DNA of 64,000 bases from contig NZ_CBDDRA010000001.1 in NCBI RefSeq assembly GCF_965232925.1, positions 310,001 through 374,000 on the forward strand. Direction: 5' to 3'. Shown here in pieces: positions 46,177 through 54,651 of this stretch. The notes beneath the pieces are model-generated. The model saw only the letters and a list, made by a program, of their open reading frames with translations, searched no databases and was not told where the DNA came from. Origin of the DNA: Tumidithrix helvetica. GTDB lineage: Bacteria > Cyanobacteriota > Cyanobacteriia > Pseudanabaenales > Pseudanabaenaceae. Made by a program: the position numbers and the translations under genes. Positions within the stretch are counted from its first letter, which is position 1; each line of letters starts with the position of its first letter.

Positions 46177-46547
46177 TGGTAGTTTTGCTTTACTGGCTCA
46201 GATCATACGCATATCTTGAAATATTTTTTAAATTGTTACGATCTCCACAAATTTCACATCTCAAATGTTATAGTCCGATAACTTAAGAGTGCGCTCTGGG
46301 TTGCAAATAAATAAAACAGTTAGATTTGTTGTGGTTAGTTTGCGATCGCAAGATTTTCTCTTAAGTTCGTACAAACCCTTTCTCAGACTTGCATTTCGGG
46401 CATTTCGACAAGATTTTTCTAGATTTGGAGCTATTAAAGACTGAGTTCTTAATATAAATTTAAAAATAATTTTGTAGCATAAGCTACGGTTGTGCTATAT
46501 TTAATTTTGTAGTCCACAAATTACTTTGATAAAGGGGAAAGTTCGTC
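46177..46547. other. Upstream region of the PirA-like gene
   Basis: 371 bases with the divergent promoters of cobU and the small gene at 46548. It contains an NtcA box (46474-46487) and a -10-like box after it; otherwise AT-rich with no gene. Confidence 0.5.
46474..46487 (+). promoter_or_regulatory. NtcA-binding site (perfect GTA-N8-TAC)
   Basis: GTAGCATAAGCTAC matches the NtcA consensus exactly and is itself a near-palindrome. A TATATT -10-like box follows only 8 bases later (46496-46501), so the site covers the -35 region; activated NtcA promoters have about 20-24 bases there. The position suggests repression by NtcA under nitrogen shortage. Confidence 0.7.
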
Positions 46548-46703
46548 ATGATTAAAAATGAAAGAAAAATCGAAGCAAGTGCTAACCATAAAGCAAGCAT
46601 TGCCGCATCTTTGCAACGTCGTATGGAAGTAGCTAGAGCAAATAACGATACTCAGTTGATTGGTTTGCTAGAACAAGAAATGAAGCAAGTTGGCTTAAAT
46701 TAA
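46548..46703 (+). CDS. Small PirA-like protein (PII-interacting regulator family, tentative)
   Basis: A 51-residue protein, MIKNERKIEASANHKASIAA at the start, helical and charged, with LQRRMEVARANND and LIGLLEQEMKQ. GGGGA lies 8 bases before the ATG. It resembles my recollection of the Synechocystis Ssr0692 (PirA) family, small cyanobacterial proteins that bind PII and thereby tune arginine synthesis; pirA is in the NtcA regulon and the NtcA site upstream of this gene agrees. The ORF and its regulation are well supported; the family name rests on memory of a short sequence and could be wrong. Confidence 0.65.
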   Translation: MIKNERKIEASANHKASIAASLQRRMEVARANNDTQLIGLLEQEMKQVGLN

Positions 46704-46820
46704 GCTTTGAGTTCGGATTTGAGATTTAGATCTCCAGCTAAATCTTTTGCTAAAACTCATAAGCGTGGCTGTTAATCTAGTTGATTACCCAAAAGCTGAT
46801 AAATAATGTTTCTGAAAAAA

Positions 46821-46857
46821 TAAGCTCAGGATACCCAGTATTCTGAGCTTAACTTTT
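46821..46857. terminator. Bidirectional rho-independent terminator
   Basis: TAAGCTCAGGATAC pairs with GTATTCTGAGCTTA (14 bp, one G-T pair, 3-base loop). On the plus strand TTTTT follows; on the minus strand ATTTTTTCAG follows. It can end the transcripts of the small gene (plus) and of the DUF4349 gene (minus). Confidence 0.85.
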
Positions 46858-47005
46858 TGCAATTCATGCTTTGCACTTGCTAGTCCATCCGCGATCGCAG
46901 TGAGTCAGGCTTGATGTGCTAGTTTTGCCCCATGTGCAATCTATGGAAAATACGATCGCGATTGCCTACTTTAACCTGCTAGATCTTGCTGCCAACGGTT
47001 GTCGC

Positions 47006-47923
47006 TTAGTCTGAGATCTCGTCAGAATCAGATTTTTGCAATTGTTTTTGCACCTGTGCCAGTTGACGGCGACGGCGGCGTAAAAACAAAAAGATTGCTA
47101 AGGGAACAAGCCAATACGGACAATATACAAGCAACCAGATTAAGAGCTTCAATAAGCCAATGCTCATAACTGCCAGTGAGTGGGTGGCACTATTCCAAGT
47201 GTTTTGTAATTGCGTACCTAGGTCAGATTGAGGTGGAATCGCAGAGATCGCGGCTGAGAGACTAACTTGTACCGTTGAATAAGCAACTTGATTTTTTAAA
47301 TTTGTCAAATGAGCGTCAATTTGCTCAATAGATTCCCGCACGCGGCTGAGTTCTTGCGTAACTTTTAGCACATCAGCCACTGAGCCAGTTTGCTTCAAAA
47401 TTTCCTGTAACTGTGTTTCAGTTTGACGCAAATTTTTGAGACGCGCTTGCAAATCCACTAATTGATTCGATACATCCTCTGCTTTCAGCGATCGCCCTTT
47501 TACGATTCCTAACTGAGACAGCGCGTCAATGACTATATCGAGTCTCTCTTGAGGAATTCTGAGTTTAAAGGAAACTGACTGAGCAATGCCAGATGCACCA
47601 GAGCGAAAGTCATGTAGCTCTAGAATGTCTCCCTGTTGTTGTTTGACAATTTCTGTGACTGCTTTTGTACTTTCTTCAATCGATTTAACTTGCAAAGAAA
47701 TTTCAGCAGATTTAATCAGTTGCGGACGGGGGATTGCATCCTTTGCCGTCAACTCTGGATTCGCGTTGGGGGTTGTTCCAGTCTGGGCTGCAATATTAAC
47801 AGGAGCAGAGGTTTGATTTGGTAAGGATGAAGCACAACTTGTGAGCGCGATCGCGGTGAGAATACCCAAAGCTTTCAAAGATCGATTGGAAAATATTTGA
47901 CCTTTCAAATCTGGTTTCTCCAT
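47006..47923 (-). CDS. DUF4349 lipoprotein
   Basis: 305 residues from the ATG at 47923; the longer frame begins five codons earlier at TTG. A lipoprotein signal ends at ALTSC (near residue 30), then a DUF4349 region (IKSAEISLQVKSIEESTKAV through YSTVQVSLS) with a coiled coil at about 155-215, and one membrane helix near the C-terminus (about 252-280), followed by a basic, Arg-rich cytoplasmic end. Function unknown. It starts 27 bases after rsmH on the same strand and probably shares its transcript. Confidence 0.8.
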   Translation of the reverse strand: MEKPDLKGQIFSNRSLKALGILTAIALTSCASSLPNQTSAPVNIAAQTGTTPNANPELTAKDAIPRPQLIKSAEISLQVKSIEESTKAVTEIVKQQQGDILELHDFRSGASGIAQSVSFKLRIPQERLDIVIDALSQLGIVKGRSLKAEDVSNQLVDLQARLKNLRQTETQLQEILKQTGSVADVLKVTQELSRVRESIEQIDAHLTNLKNQVAYSTVQVSLSAAISAIPPQSDLGTQLQNTWNSATHSLAVMSIGLLKLLIWLLVYCPYWLVPLAIFLFLRRRRRQLAQVQKQLQKSDSDEISD

Positions 47924-47950
47924 TTTTATCGCCGACAACCGACTTTCCTC

Positions 47951-48823
47951 CTAGATTTTAACCCTTTCTGCTAATCGCAGTTTTGCCGATCGCGATCGCG
48001 GGTTTTGGCGAATTTCCTCGTCTGTCGCGATCAGGGGTTTCTTCGTAATAATTTGTAACCGTTCGTCTTGGCGAAACGTCTGCTTGACGATCCGATCTTC
48101 GAGGCTATGAAAGCTAATCACGGCAATTTTGCCATTGGGTTTTAACCAGTCCACCGATCGCTGCAACCAAGTCTCAAGCACCTTAAGCTCTTGATTTACC
48201 TCAATCCGCAATGCTTGAAACACGCGGGTAGCAGGATGAATTCTGCCATGGCGATAACTACCTGGCACGCAACGGGCGATCGCATCGGCAAGTTGCGTCG
48301 TGGTTTGAAACGGGCGTTGCTCCACAATATTGCGGGCAATTCGTCTAGATAACCGCTCTTCGCCTAGGGTAAAGAAAATATCGGCGAGGGTTTTCTCGGC
48401 ATAGGTATTGACAATATCGGCAGCAGTTAACGCTTGGCGTCGATCCATGCGCATATCTAAGTCGCCCGACTCTCGAAAGCTAAACCCCCTCTCTGGTCGA
48501 TCGAGCTGCGCCGAACTCACGCCCAAGTCCGCAATCATGCCGTCAAATTGCCCCAGTTCTGAGGGTTGATAGGTACTGAAATTTCCATGCCAAAATTCTA
48601 CTTGGTTCCCAAAGTGTGCGAGTCTGGTTTGGGCGGCTTGTAAAGCGATCGCATCTTGATCGATCGCGACCAAACGTACATCTTGAGCTGCTAAAAGAAT
48701 TCTTTCGCTATGCCCCCCGCCCCCTACGGTACAGTCGAGGTAGTACCCACGATCTGAAATTTGCAGCGCATCAATCAGGGTATCTGCCAAAACGGGGACG
48801 TGATGAAAACTAGGATCGGTCAA
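47951..48823 (-). CDS. rsmH: 16S rRNA (cytosine-1402-N4)-methyltransferase RsmH
   Basis: 290 residues, formerly MraW. SAM motif LDCTVGGGGHS near residue 29, DQDAIALQAA after it, IADLGVSSAQLD, the RMDRR and ARRIA-type blocks and AVISFHSLEDRIVK. It methylates C1402 in the ribosomal decoding centre. The start is TTG, with the conserved FHHVPVL at residue 6; there is no ATG before it. It is not in a dcw cluster here, as is usual in cyanobacteria, but between petM and the DUF4349 gene. Confidence 0.94.
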   Translation of the reverse strand: MTDPSFHHVPVLADTLIDALQISDRGYYLDCTVGGGGHSERILLAAQDVRLVAIDQDAIALQAAQTRLAHFGNQVEFWHGNFSTYQPSELGQFDGMIADLGVSSAQLDRPERGFSFRESGDLDMRMDRRQALTAADIVNTYAEKTLADIFFTLGEERLSRRIARNIVEQRPFQTTTQLADAIARCVPGSYRHGRIHPATRVFQALRIEVNQELKVLETWLQRSVDWLKPNGKIAVISFHSLEDRIVKQTFRQDERLQIITKKPLIATDEEIRQNPRSRSAKLRLAERVKI

Positions 48824-48888
48824 TATTTATTTCTCTTAGCTTTTTGGTTGTCAGTCGTCAGTTATCAGGTTTGCTAAATCCTCTCTGG

Positions 48889-48929
48889 GTAACGGCTAAC
48901 GGATATAAACCTAACCCCTTAGCCGTTAC
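48889..48929. repeat. 11-bp inverted repeat between rsmH and petM
   Basis: GTAACGGCTAA at 48889-48899 and TTAGCCGTTAC at 48919-48929 pair perfectly around a 19-base loop. It sits directly after the petM stop on the minus strand and may protect or end its transcript; no T run. Confidence 0.55.
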
Positions 48930-48940
48930 GAAACAAACTA

Positions 48941-49039
48941 CTATTTTGCGCCTTGCAACTTTAATAAAAAGTAGCCCAAGCTAATTCCCACCAAAGTTAG
49001 AACGATTGGTAGGATAGCGGCGTTAAACATTTCACCCAT
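48941..49039 (-). CDS. petM: Cytochrome b6-f complex subunit 7 (PetM)
   Basis: Only 32 residues: a short acidic start MGEMFNAA, one membrane helix ILPIVLTLVGISLGYFLL and the end KLQGAK. This matches the small PetM subunit of the cytochrome b6f complex (its usual end is K-I/L-Q-G-A/S with acidic residues). It stabilises the dimeric complex in the thylakoid membrane. No other petM-like reading frame is near; rsmH follows 118 bases later on the same strand. Confidence 0.85.
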   Translation of the reverse strand: MGEMFNAAILPIVLTLVGISLGYFLLKLQGAK

Positions 49040-49369
49040 TTGTATTTAATCTCCAGTTTTGATTACGTTGCGTACTCAAATCATAATCAATAGAGGGGTG
49101 ATTGTTTTCAGTATTCTTGAGATTAAAGCTGCGGATATTGAATGCAACTTATGTCAAGCATAAGAAAATCCATCGCGATAAAACGCACTTGTGTAACACT
49201 CCTCTGGTGTTACATTTGCCACATGAGGATATACTAAAAACTGTTAAGCAATATCAAGTATCAATAGATACAAGTGCGAACAGCCGTAAGGCATTAGCTT
49301 TAGAAAACATCTTTATATAACAGCAGTGTTAGGTAACTTTAGGCAAGAGTTAAGAGGCGATCGCAAATC
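49040..49369. other. Region between petM and ndhH
   Basis: 330 bases that hold both divergent promoters. A palindrome TGTAACAC-N7-GTGTTACA lies at 49192-49214. A 72-codon frame starting with TTG at 49102 lacks a ribosome site and any recognised motif and is not accepted as a gene. Confidence 0.45.
49192..49214. promoter_or_regulatory. Possible operator palindrome upstream of ndhH
   Basis: TGTAACAC and GTGTTACA, 7 bases apart, form a perfect 8-bp dyad about 155 bases before ndhH. The shape fits a dimeric regulator (CRP/FNR or TetR type), but no exact consensus is recognised. Confidence 0.35.
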
Positions 49370-50551
49370 ATGGTGATGATCGAAACAAAAGCCGAACGCA
49401 TGGTAATCAATATGGGGCCTCATCACCCATCCATGCACGGTGTATTAAGGCTGATCGTGACGCTAGACGGTGAAAATGTGGTCGATTGCGAACCCGTTTT
49501 GGGCTATCTGCATCGGTCAATGGAAAAAATTGCCGAAAATCGCACAATAATTCAATATTTACCCTATGTAACGCGGTGGGACTATCTCGCCACCATGTTT
49601 ACGGAGGCGATTACGGTTAATGCCCCCGAACAACTTGCCAACGTCCCCGTACCGAGACGGGCTAGTTACATCCGCATGATCATGCTGGAGTTGAGTCGGA
49701 TTGCGTCTCACTTGCTCTGGCTGGGTACCTTTGTGGCAGACATTGGCGCTCAAACCCCCTTCTTTTACGTGTTTCGCGAACGGGAGATGATTTACGACCT
49801 GTTCGAGGCAGCGACAGGAATGCGGATGATGCACAATTATTTCCGCGTTGGCGGTGTTGCCGCTGACCTCCCCTATGGCTGGGCAGAAAAATGCGAAGAC
49901 TTCTGCAAGTACCTCGTGCCAAAAATCGACGAATACGAAAAACTAATTACCAACAACCCGATTTTTCGCCGCAGGGTAGAAGGGCTAGGCACCATTGGTC
50001 GCGATGAAGCGATCAACTGGGGGCTCTCAGGTCCAATGCTGCGTGGCTCAGGCGTAAACTGGGATCTGCGCAAGATCGATCGCTACGAGCTTTACCACGA
50101 GCTAGATTGGGAAGTGCAGTGGGATACAGGCGGTGACTGCCTTGCCCGCTACTATGTGCGCGTGCGCGAAATGCGAGAATCCGCCAAGATGGTCTTACAG
50201 TGCCTCAAACAGATCCCAGGTGGCTCCTATGAAAATCTAGAAGCCCAAAGGGTACTGGCTGGGCCTAAGAGTGAATGGAACTCTATGGACTATCAGTTCA
50301 TCAGTAAAAAGCCTTCGCCTACGTTTAAGCTTCCTGCCGCCGAACATTACGTGCGGGTAGAGGCTCCCAAGGGTGAGCTGGGCGTTTATGTAATTGGGGA
50401 AGATAGTGTATTTCCTTGGCGCTGGAAAATTCGTCCACCAGGATTTATCAACTTGCAAATTTTGCCTCAGTTGGTTAGAGGAATGAAAATTGCGGACATT
50501 ATGGCAATTTTGGGCAGTGTCGATATCATTATGGGTGAGGTAGATCGCTAG
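49370..50551 (+). CDS. ndhH: NAD(P)H-quinone oxidoreductase subunit H
   Basis: 393 residues of the 49-kDa subunit family (NuoD-like) of NDH-1. MGPHHPSMHGVLRL at the start, EPVLGYLHRSMEKIAENR, and the C-terminal end GSVDIIMGEVDR are diagnostic. It helps form the quinone site with NdhK in the complex used for cyclic electron flow and respiration. The start could also be the second ATG two codons later. The stop codon overlaps the GTG of ndhA by one base. Confidence 0.97.
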   Translation: MVMIETKAERMVINMGPHHPSMHGVLRLIVTLDGENVVDCEPVLGYLHRSMEKIAENRTIIQYLPYVTRWDYLATMFTEAITVNAPEQLANVPVPRRASYIRMIMLELSRIASHLLWLGTFVADIGAQTPFFYVFREREMIYDLFEAATGMRMMHNYFRVGGVAADLPYGWAEKCEDFCKYLVPKIDEYEKLITNNPIFRRRVEGLGTIGRDEAINWGLSGPMLRGSGVNWDLRKIDRYELYHELDWEVQWDTGGDCLARYYVRVREMRESAKMVLQCLKQIPGGSYENLEAQRVLAGPKSEWNSMDYQFISKKPSPTFKLPAAEHYVRVEAPKGELGVYVIGEDSVFPWRWKIRPPGFINLQILPQLVRGMKIADIMAILGSVDIIMGEVDR

Positions 50552-51669
50552 TGAGTACGGGAATTGACCTACAGCAATCTTTTGTGGATGTTTTAGTTGG
50601 TCTGGGTTTGACTCCAGGGGTGGCTAAAGCAGTTTGGATGCCAATACCAATGATTGTCATGGTGTTAGGCGTAACCGTTGGGGCATTGGTCTGCACCTGG
50701 TTAGAACGGAAAATCTCAGCCGCCGCACAACAGAGAATTGGGCCGGAATTTGCAGGGCCTTTTGGCATCCTGATTCCGATCGCTGACGTGGCAAAACTGG
50801 TGATCAAGCAAGGGACTCGACCTGCCAAGGCCGACCCGATTTTGTTTACCTTAGGTCCAGCGATCGTGTTTATCTCGATCTTCCTTTGTTTCTTGGTTGT
50901 GCCTTTCGGACAAAACATTCTGATCTCAAACCTCGCAACGGGAATCTTCTTTATTATTGCGATTTCTAGCCTTGCACCGATCGGATTGCTGATGGCGGGC
51001 TACTCTTCCAATAATAAATACTCGCTCTTGGGAGGCTTACGCGCTGCCGCCCAGTCAATTAGTTACGAAATTCCGCTAGCATTGGCAGCACTTGCCGTTG
51101 CCATGATGTCTAATGGACTCAGCACCATTGACATTGTCAACCAGCAAGCGGATTACGGCATTGTCACTTGGAATATCTGGCGGCAACCGATCGGCTTTGT
51201 GATTTTTATGATTGCTGCCTTGGCAGAATGCGAACGCCTTCCCTTTGACTTACCTGAAGCCGAAGAAGAACTCGTCGCAGGCTATCAAACCGAATATACA
51301 GGTATGCGATTTGCCCTGTTCTATGGTGGTTCCTATGCCAACCTCTTACTGGCAGGACTACTGGTCACGGTTTTATACTTTGGTGGCTGGGAATTGCCCT
51401 TCCCCATTGATAAGGTGGGAGAGTTTCTCGGCATTAGCAAAGATACAGCTTGGTGGCAGATAATCACAGCCACCTTAGGCATATCAGTTACGCTGATTAA
51501 GACATACTTCTTTGTCTTCTTTGCGATTCTATTGCGTTGGACAGTTCCACGCGTGCGGATTGACCAACTCCTCGATCTCGGCTGGAAATTTTTACTCCCC
51601 GTCGGTTTGGTCAACCTTTTGCTAACCGCCGCACTCAAACTGGCTTTACCTGCTGCTTTTGGTGGTTAA
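50551..51669 (+). CDS. ndhA: NAD(P)H-quinone oxidoreductase subunit 1
   Basis: 372-residue membrane subunit, NuoH family, with about eight helices. ERKISAAAQQRIGPE, the loop RLPFDLPEAEEELVAGYQTEYTG and RWTVPRVRIDQLLDLGWKFL are the hallmark blocks lining the quinone channel. The GTG start lies within the ndhH stop (TAGTG), a translational coupling. About 95 bases precede ndhI. Confidence 0.97.
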   Translation: MSTGIDLQQSFVDVLVGLGLTPGVAKAVWMPIPMIVMVLGVTVGALVCTWLERKISAAAQQRIGPEFAGPFGILIPIADVAKLVIKQGTRPAKADPILFTLGPAIVFISIFLCFLVVPFGQNILISNLATGIFFIIAISSLAPIGLLMAGYSSNNKYSLLGGLRAAAQSISYEIPLALAALAVAMMSNGLSTIDIVNQQADYGIVTWNIWRQPIGFVIFMIAALAECERLPFDLPEAEEELVAGYQTEYTGMRFALFYGGSYANLLLAGLLVTVLYFGGWELPFPIDKVGEFLGISKDTAWWQIITATLGISVTLIKTYFFVFFAILLRWTVPRVRIDQLLDLGWKFLLPVGLVNLLLTAALKLALPAAFGG

Positions 51670-51764
51670 TCGCTCAATCCATCACAACAAGATGAGATGG
51701 ACTCCCTTTTTACTTGTAGATTTCTAACCGATTAGAACCTAAAGTCAAACCTAAATAAATCACT

Positions 51765-52358
51765 ATGCTGAAGTTCCTCAATCAAGTGGGCGATTACGCT
51801 AAGGAAGTCGTCCAGTCAGCCAAGTATATCGGTCAAGGCATGTCTGTCACCTTCGATCATATGCGCCGCCGACCCATCACCGTACAGTATCCCTACGAAA
51901 AGCTGATCCCAGCCGAGCGTTTTCGCGGACGCATTCACTTTGAGTTTGACAAATGTATTTCCTGTGAAGTCTGCGTGCGGGTTTGCCCGATCAACCTACC
52001 TGTGGTTGACTGGGAGTTCAACACAGCGATGAAAAAGAAAGAGCTAAAGAGCTACAGTATCGACTTTGGGGTTTGTATTTTTTGCGGAAATTGCGTGGAA
52101 TATTGCCCCACCAATGCCCTCTCTATGACAGAGGAATATGACCTCGCCACCTACGATCGCCACGAACTTAACTTTGACAGTGTTGCCCTAGGCAGAATGC
52201 CGACAAAAGTTACTGAAGATCCTATGGTGACACCGATCCGAGAATTGGCTTACTTACCTAAAGGCGTAATGGAAGGACATGAAGTCCCTCATACTGCCCG
52301 TAGAGCTGGTAAGCGCCCCGAAGAAATTCTGGATGAAGAGTCCATTCCGTCTGAGTAA
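51765..52358 (+). CDS. ndhI: NAD(P)H-quinone oxidoreductase subunit I (2x[4Fe-4S])
   Basis: 197 residues with two ferredoxin-like cluster motifs: CISCEVCVRVCP and CIFCGNCVEYCP. It carries electrons through the hydrophilic arm to the quinone. A C-terminal acidic extension ends in EILDEESIPSE. A ribosome site GAGGAGAAG lies before the next gene, ndhG, 18 bases on. Confidence 0.97.
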   Translation: MLKFLNQVGDYAKEVVQSAKYIGQGMSVTFDHMRRRPITVQYPYEKLIPAERFRGRIHFEFDKCISCEVCVRVCPINLPVVDWEFNTAMKKKELKSYSIDFGVCIFCGNCVEYCPTNALSMTEEYDLATYDRHELNFDSVALGRMPTKVTEDPMVTPIRELAYLPKGVMEGHEVPHTARRAGKRPEEILDEESIPSE

Positions 52359-52376
52359 ATAGAGAGGAGAAGTTTT

Positions 52377-52988
52377 ATGAATCTTGCTGAAGGTGTACAA
52401 ACAGTCTCTCTCGTCGTGCTATCGGCAATGCTGACAGCATCCGCAGTGGGCGTTGTACTGTTACCCAATATTGTTTATGCCGCCTTTTTACTGGGTGGAT
52501 GTTTCATTAGCGTTGCAGGTCTCTATATTCTGCTGAATGCTGATTTTGTCGCGGCAGCCCAAGTGCTGATCTATGTCGGTGCGGTCAACGTCTTGATTTT
52601 GTTTGCGATCATGCTGGTTAACAAAAAGCAGGACTATGCCGAAGTTAAACTGGGCTTTTTGCGCAGTGCGATTACCGCCGTAGTCTGTTTGGCTTTATTT
52701 GCATTACTGACTGTAACTGTAACTTCAACCAACTGGGCAGTTACCGCAGAGATTGCCGCACTTCCTTCTACGATTGTGCTTTTGGCTCAACATTTCTTTA
52801 GCGATTATCTTTTACCCTTTGAGTTGGCTTCGGTGCTCTTGCTCGTTGCCCTGATTGGTGCGATCGTGCTTGCCCGTCGCGAACTGGTTCCCGATCCAAT
52901 TACATCGGGCGAATCCATCACCGATGATTCTTTAGAATTGCTAGAAAGACCTAAGGAACAACTGGCTGCTTCTAGTTCTGACAAATAG
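52377..52988 (+). CDS. ndhG: NAD(P)H-quinone oxidoreductase subunit 6
   Basis: 203-residue membrane subunit, NuoJ family, with five predicted helices; NADFVAAAQVLIYVGAVNVL is the conserved helix with the pi-bulge. The C-terminal tail after about 170 is hydrophilic and Ser/Glu-rich. AGAGGAGAAG lies 6 bases before the ATG, a strong ribosome site. Confidence 0.96.
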   Translation: MNLAEGVQTVSLVVLSAMLTASAVGVVLLPNIVYAAFLLGGCFISVAGLYILLNADFVAAAQVLIYVGAVNVLILFAIMLVNKKQDYAEVKLGFLRSAITAVVCLALFALLTVTVTSTNWAVTAEIAALPSTIVLLAQHFFSDYLLPFELASVLLLVALIGAIVLARRELVPDPITSGESITDDSLELLERPKEQLAASSSDK

Positions 52989-53000
52989 CCTAAAAGCTGA

Positions 53001-53027
53001 GAGCTAAAAGCCAATGGCTTTTAGCTC
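53001..53027. other. 12-bp perfect hairpin between ndhG and ndhE
   Basis: GAGCTAAAAGCC, loop AAT, GGCTTTTAGCTC. There is no T run, so it is more likely an RNA-processing or stability element within the operon than a terminator. The same word CTAAAAGCTGAGAGCTAAAAGCC just before it hints at a small repeat. Confidence 0.65.
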
Positions 53028-53069
53028 TTGAAGTAATAACTAATAACTGATAACCGACAACGAATAACC

Positions 53070-53375
53070 ATGTCTTTAGAACCGTTTTTGATTGTAGCCG
53101 CCGCCTTATTTTGTATTGGCATCTATGGGCTAATTACTAGCCGCAATGCGGTGCGCGTGTTGATGTCTATCGAACTGATGCTAAATGCCGTAAACATCAA
53201 TCTACTAGCCTTCTCAAACTTCCTTGACTCTGCCAACATTCGCGGTCAGGTGTTTGCTGTGTTTGTAATTACAGTCGCCGCTGCCGAAGCTGCTGTGGGT
53301 CTAGCGATCGTGCTGTCGATCTATCGCAGCCGCGACACGGTTGATATGGAACAATTCAACCTCTTGCGCTGGTAG
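53070..53375 (+). CDS. ndhE: NAD(P)H-quinone oxidoreductase subunit 4L
   Basis: 101-residue, three-helix NuoK-family subunit. Buried acidic residues are in MSIELMLNAVNINLL and AAAEAAVGLAI, as expected for proton translocation. It is the last gene of the ndhH-A-I-G-E operon; a gap of 82 bases with a hairpin separates it from ndhG. Confidence 0.96.
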   Translation: MSLEPFLIVAAALFCIGIYGLITSRNAVRVLMSIELMLNAVNINLLAFSNFLDSANIRGQVFAVFVITVAAAEAAVGLAIVLSIYRSRDTVDMEQFNLLRW

Positions 53376-53493
53376 TATCTATCCTTCTCACAGAAGAATT
53401 AAAGAACCGTGCGATCGCTTTTCTCACATCTAACAACCAATCGCGATCGCGGCGAGTTTTCCCAGCAATTGCAACACATTAAGAAGTGACACT

Positions 53494-54651
53494 TCAGCGC
53501 AAAATGCTCTGCTGTTCGTGTTTTGGACTTTTAGATGTCAGTGCTGGCTTATTATTCTTATTCGATTTATGTCTTAGAAAAATACTTCCACCCAATAACA
53601 ATCCAGACGCAATTACTCCTGGTAATTTAGAAGGGTCAGGAATTGGAGTGGAATTGTTTGCATGTACAAAAGAGACTGAATCACTGGTAATTTGTGCCCG
53701 ATCGGGAATGCCAGTGATTTGTCCCCTGACAAACTTAGCAAACTGCATATGGAAAGTAGCAGTGGGATGGATGCCATCGTAGAACAAGTATTCATTTGGA
53801 TTAGAACAGACGCCGGTCAAATCCACACAAGGATCTTGAATATTCTTCAGCCCGAAGCTGCTAGGTGAGGCAACGATAGACTGCAAAAAGCCAAATGCAT
53901 CAACTTCTATGAGATTTAGGTTGGGATTACTGCGAAATCCACTTAACGCGCTCCTGAGCTTGGCATTAAACTTTAACGAAACATCCATTGAAGCCGCTGC
54001 CAGCCCTAGTGTTCCCCTAGTCGATAGGGGAATCAGTCCTAAATTCACCATATTGGGGACGACAATATCGATCGCCCCTTCAGCCGTTAATCTCCTAACA
54101 ATGGTAGTAATGTCGCTGACTGCTTTAGAAATTATCAAATCAGAAACTTTATCTTCTCCTGCTTGCTTTGCGACTGCCGCATCAAATAGATTGTTCGCCC
54201 CGCCCCAAATCACATAGAGAGCATTCGAGGGGGCGATTCTCCCCGTTTTCAACTGAAAAGCTTCGAACTGGCGCAGTAAACTAGGAGGATTTGATGGAAC
54301 TATCCTTACAGGTTCCGTCTTCGCCCCTCCAAAGGCAAAATTTGTACCACCACTAAGGGAAGGAAGGGCACTCAAGCCAAAGCTACCTGCCAGATCTTCG
54401 ACCCACGTCGCTCCATTGGTAAACCGACCATTTTCATAAGCAAACGTTGGAACCAAACCACCGAAAGGAACTTGCTGAAAAGTCGGTGCTGTGACAATTG
54501 CAACATTACCACTATCAGAAAGACTATCGCCAAAAACGATAACGCGATCGAATGATAGTGAGGCTGCTGAGGCACTAACTGGGAATGCCCAGATAGCAAA
54601 ACCAACGGATAAGATAGTAATTCCTGCTGTTGACATGCGGTTTCTTTCCAT
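53494..54651 (-). CDS. GDSL/SGNH esterase with signal peptide and PEP-CTERM-like tail
   Basis: About 385 residues from the ATG at 54651 (an ATG five codons in, at 54636, has a better GGAAAG site). A signal peptide ends near ASAAS; then the catalytic block VFGDSLSDSGN, the Gly block, WGGANNLF with the Asn, and DGIHPTATFH with Asp and His. The C-terminus has PIPDPSKLPGV, a hydrophobic helix and the basic RHKSNK, resembling a PEP-CTERM sorting signal with Asp in place of Glu. Such proteins are sent to the surface by an exosortase; none is in the window. A secreted lipase or esterase is likely. Confidence 0.85.
   Translation of the reverse strand: MERNRMSTAGITILSVGFAIWAFPVSASAASLSFDRVIVFGDSLSDSGNVAIVTAPTFQQVPFGGLVPTFAYENGRFTNGATWVEDLAGSFGLSALPSLSGGTNFAFGGAKTEPVRIVPSNPPSLLRQFEAFQLKTGRIAPSNALYVIWGGANNLFDAAVAKQAGEDKVSDLIISKAVSDITTIVRRLTAEGAIDIVVPNMVNLGLIPLSTRGTLGLAAASMDVSLKFNAKLRSALSGFRSNPNLNLIEVDAFGFLQSIVASPSSFGLKNIQDPCVDLTGVCSNPNEYLFYDGIHPTATFHMQFAKFVRGQITGIPDRAQITSDSVSFVHANNSTPIPDPSKLPGVIASGLLLGGSIFLRHKSNKNNKPALTSKSPKHEQQSILR

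Noticed and set aside
49102..49320. 72-codon plus-strand frame between petM and ndhH
   Set aside because: TTG start, no ribosome site, no recognised motif, and it covers the region where both divergent promoters must lie.
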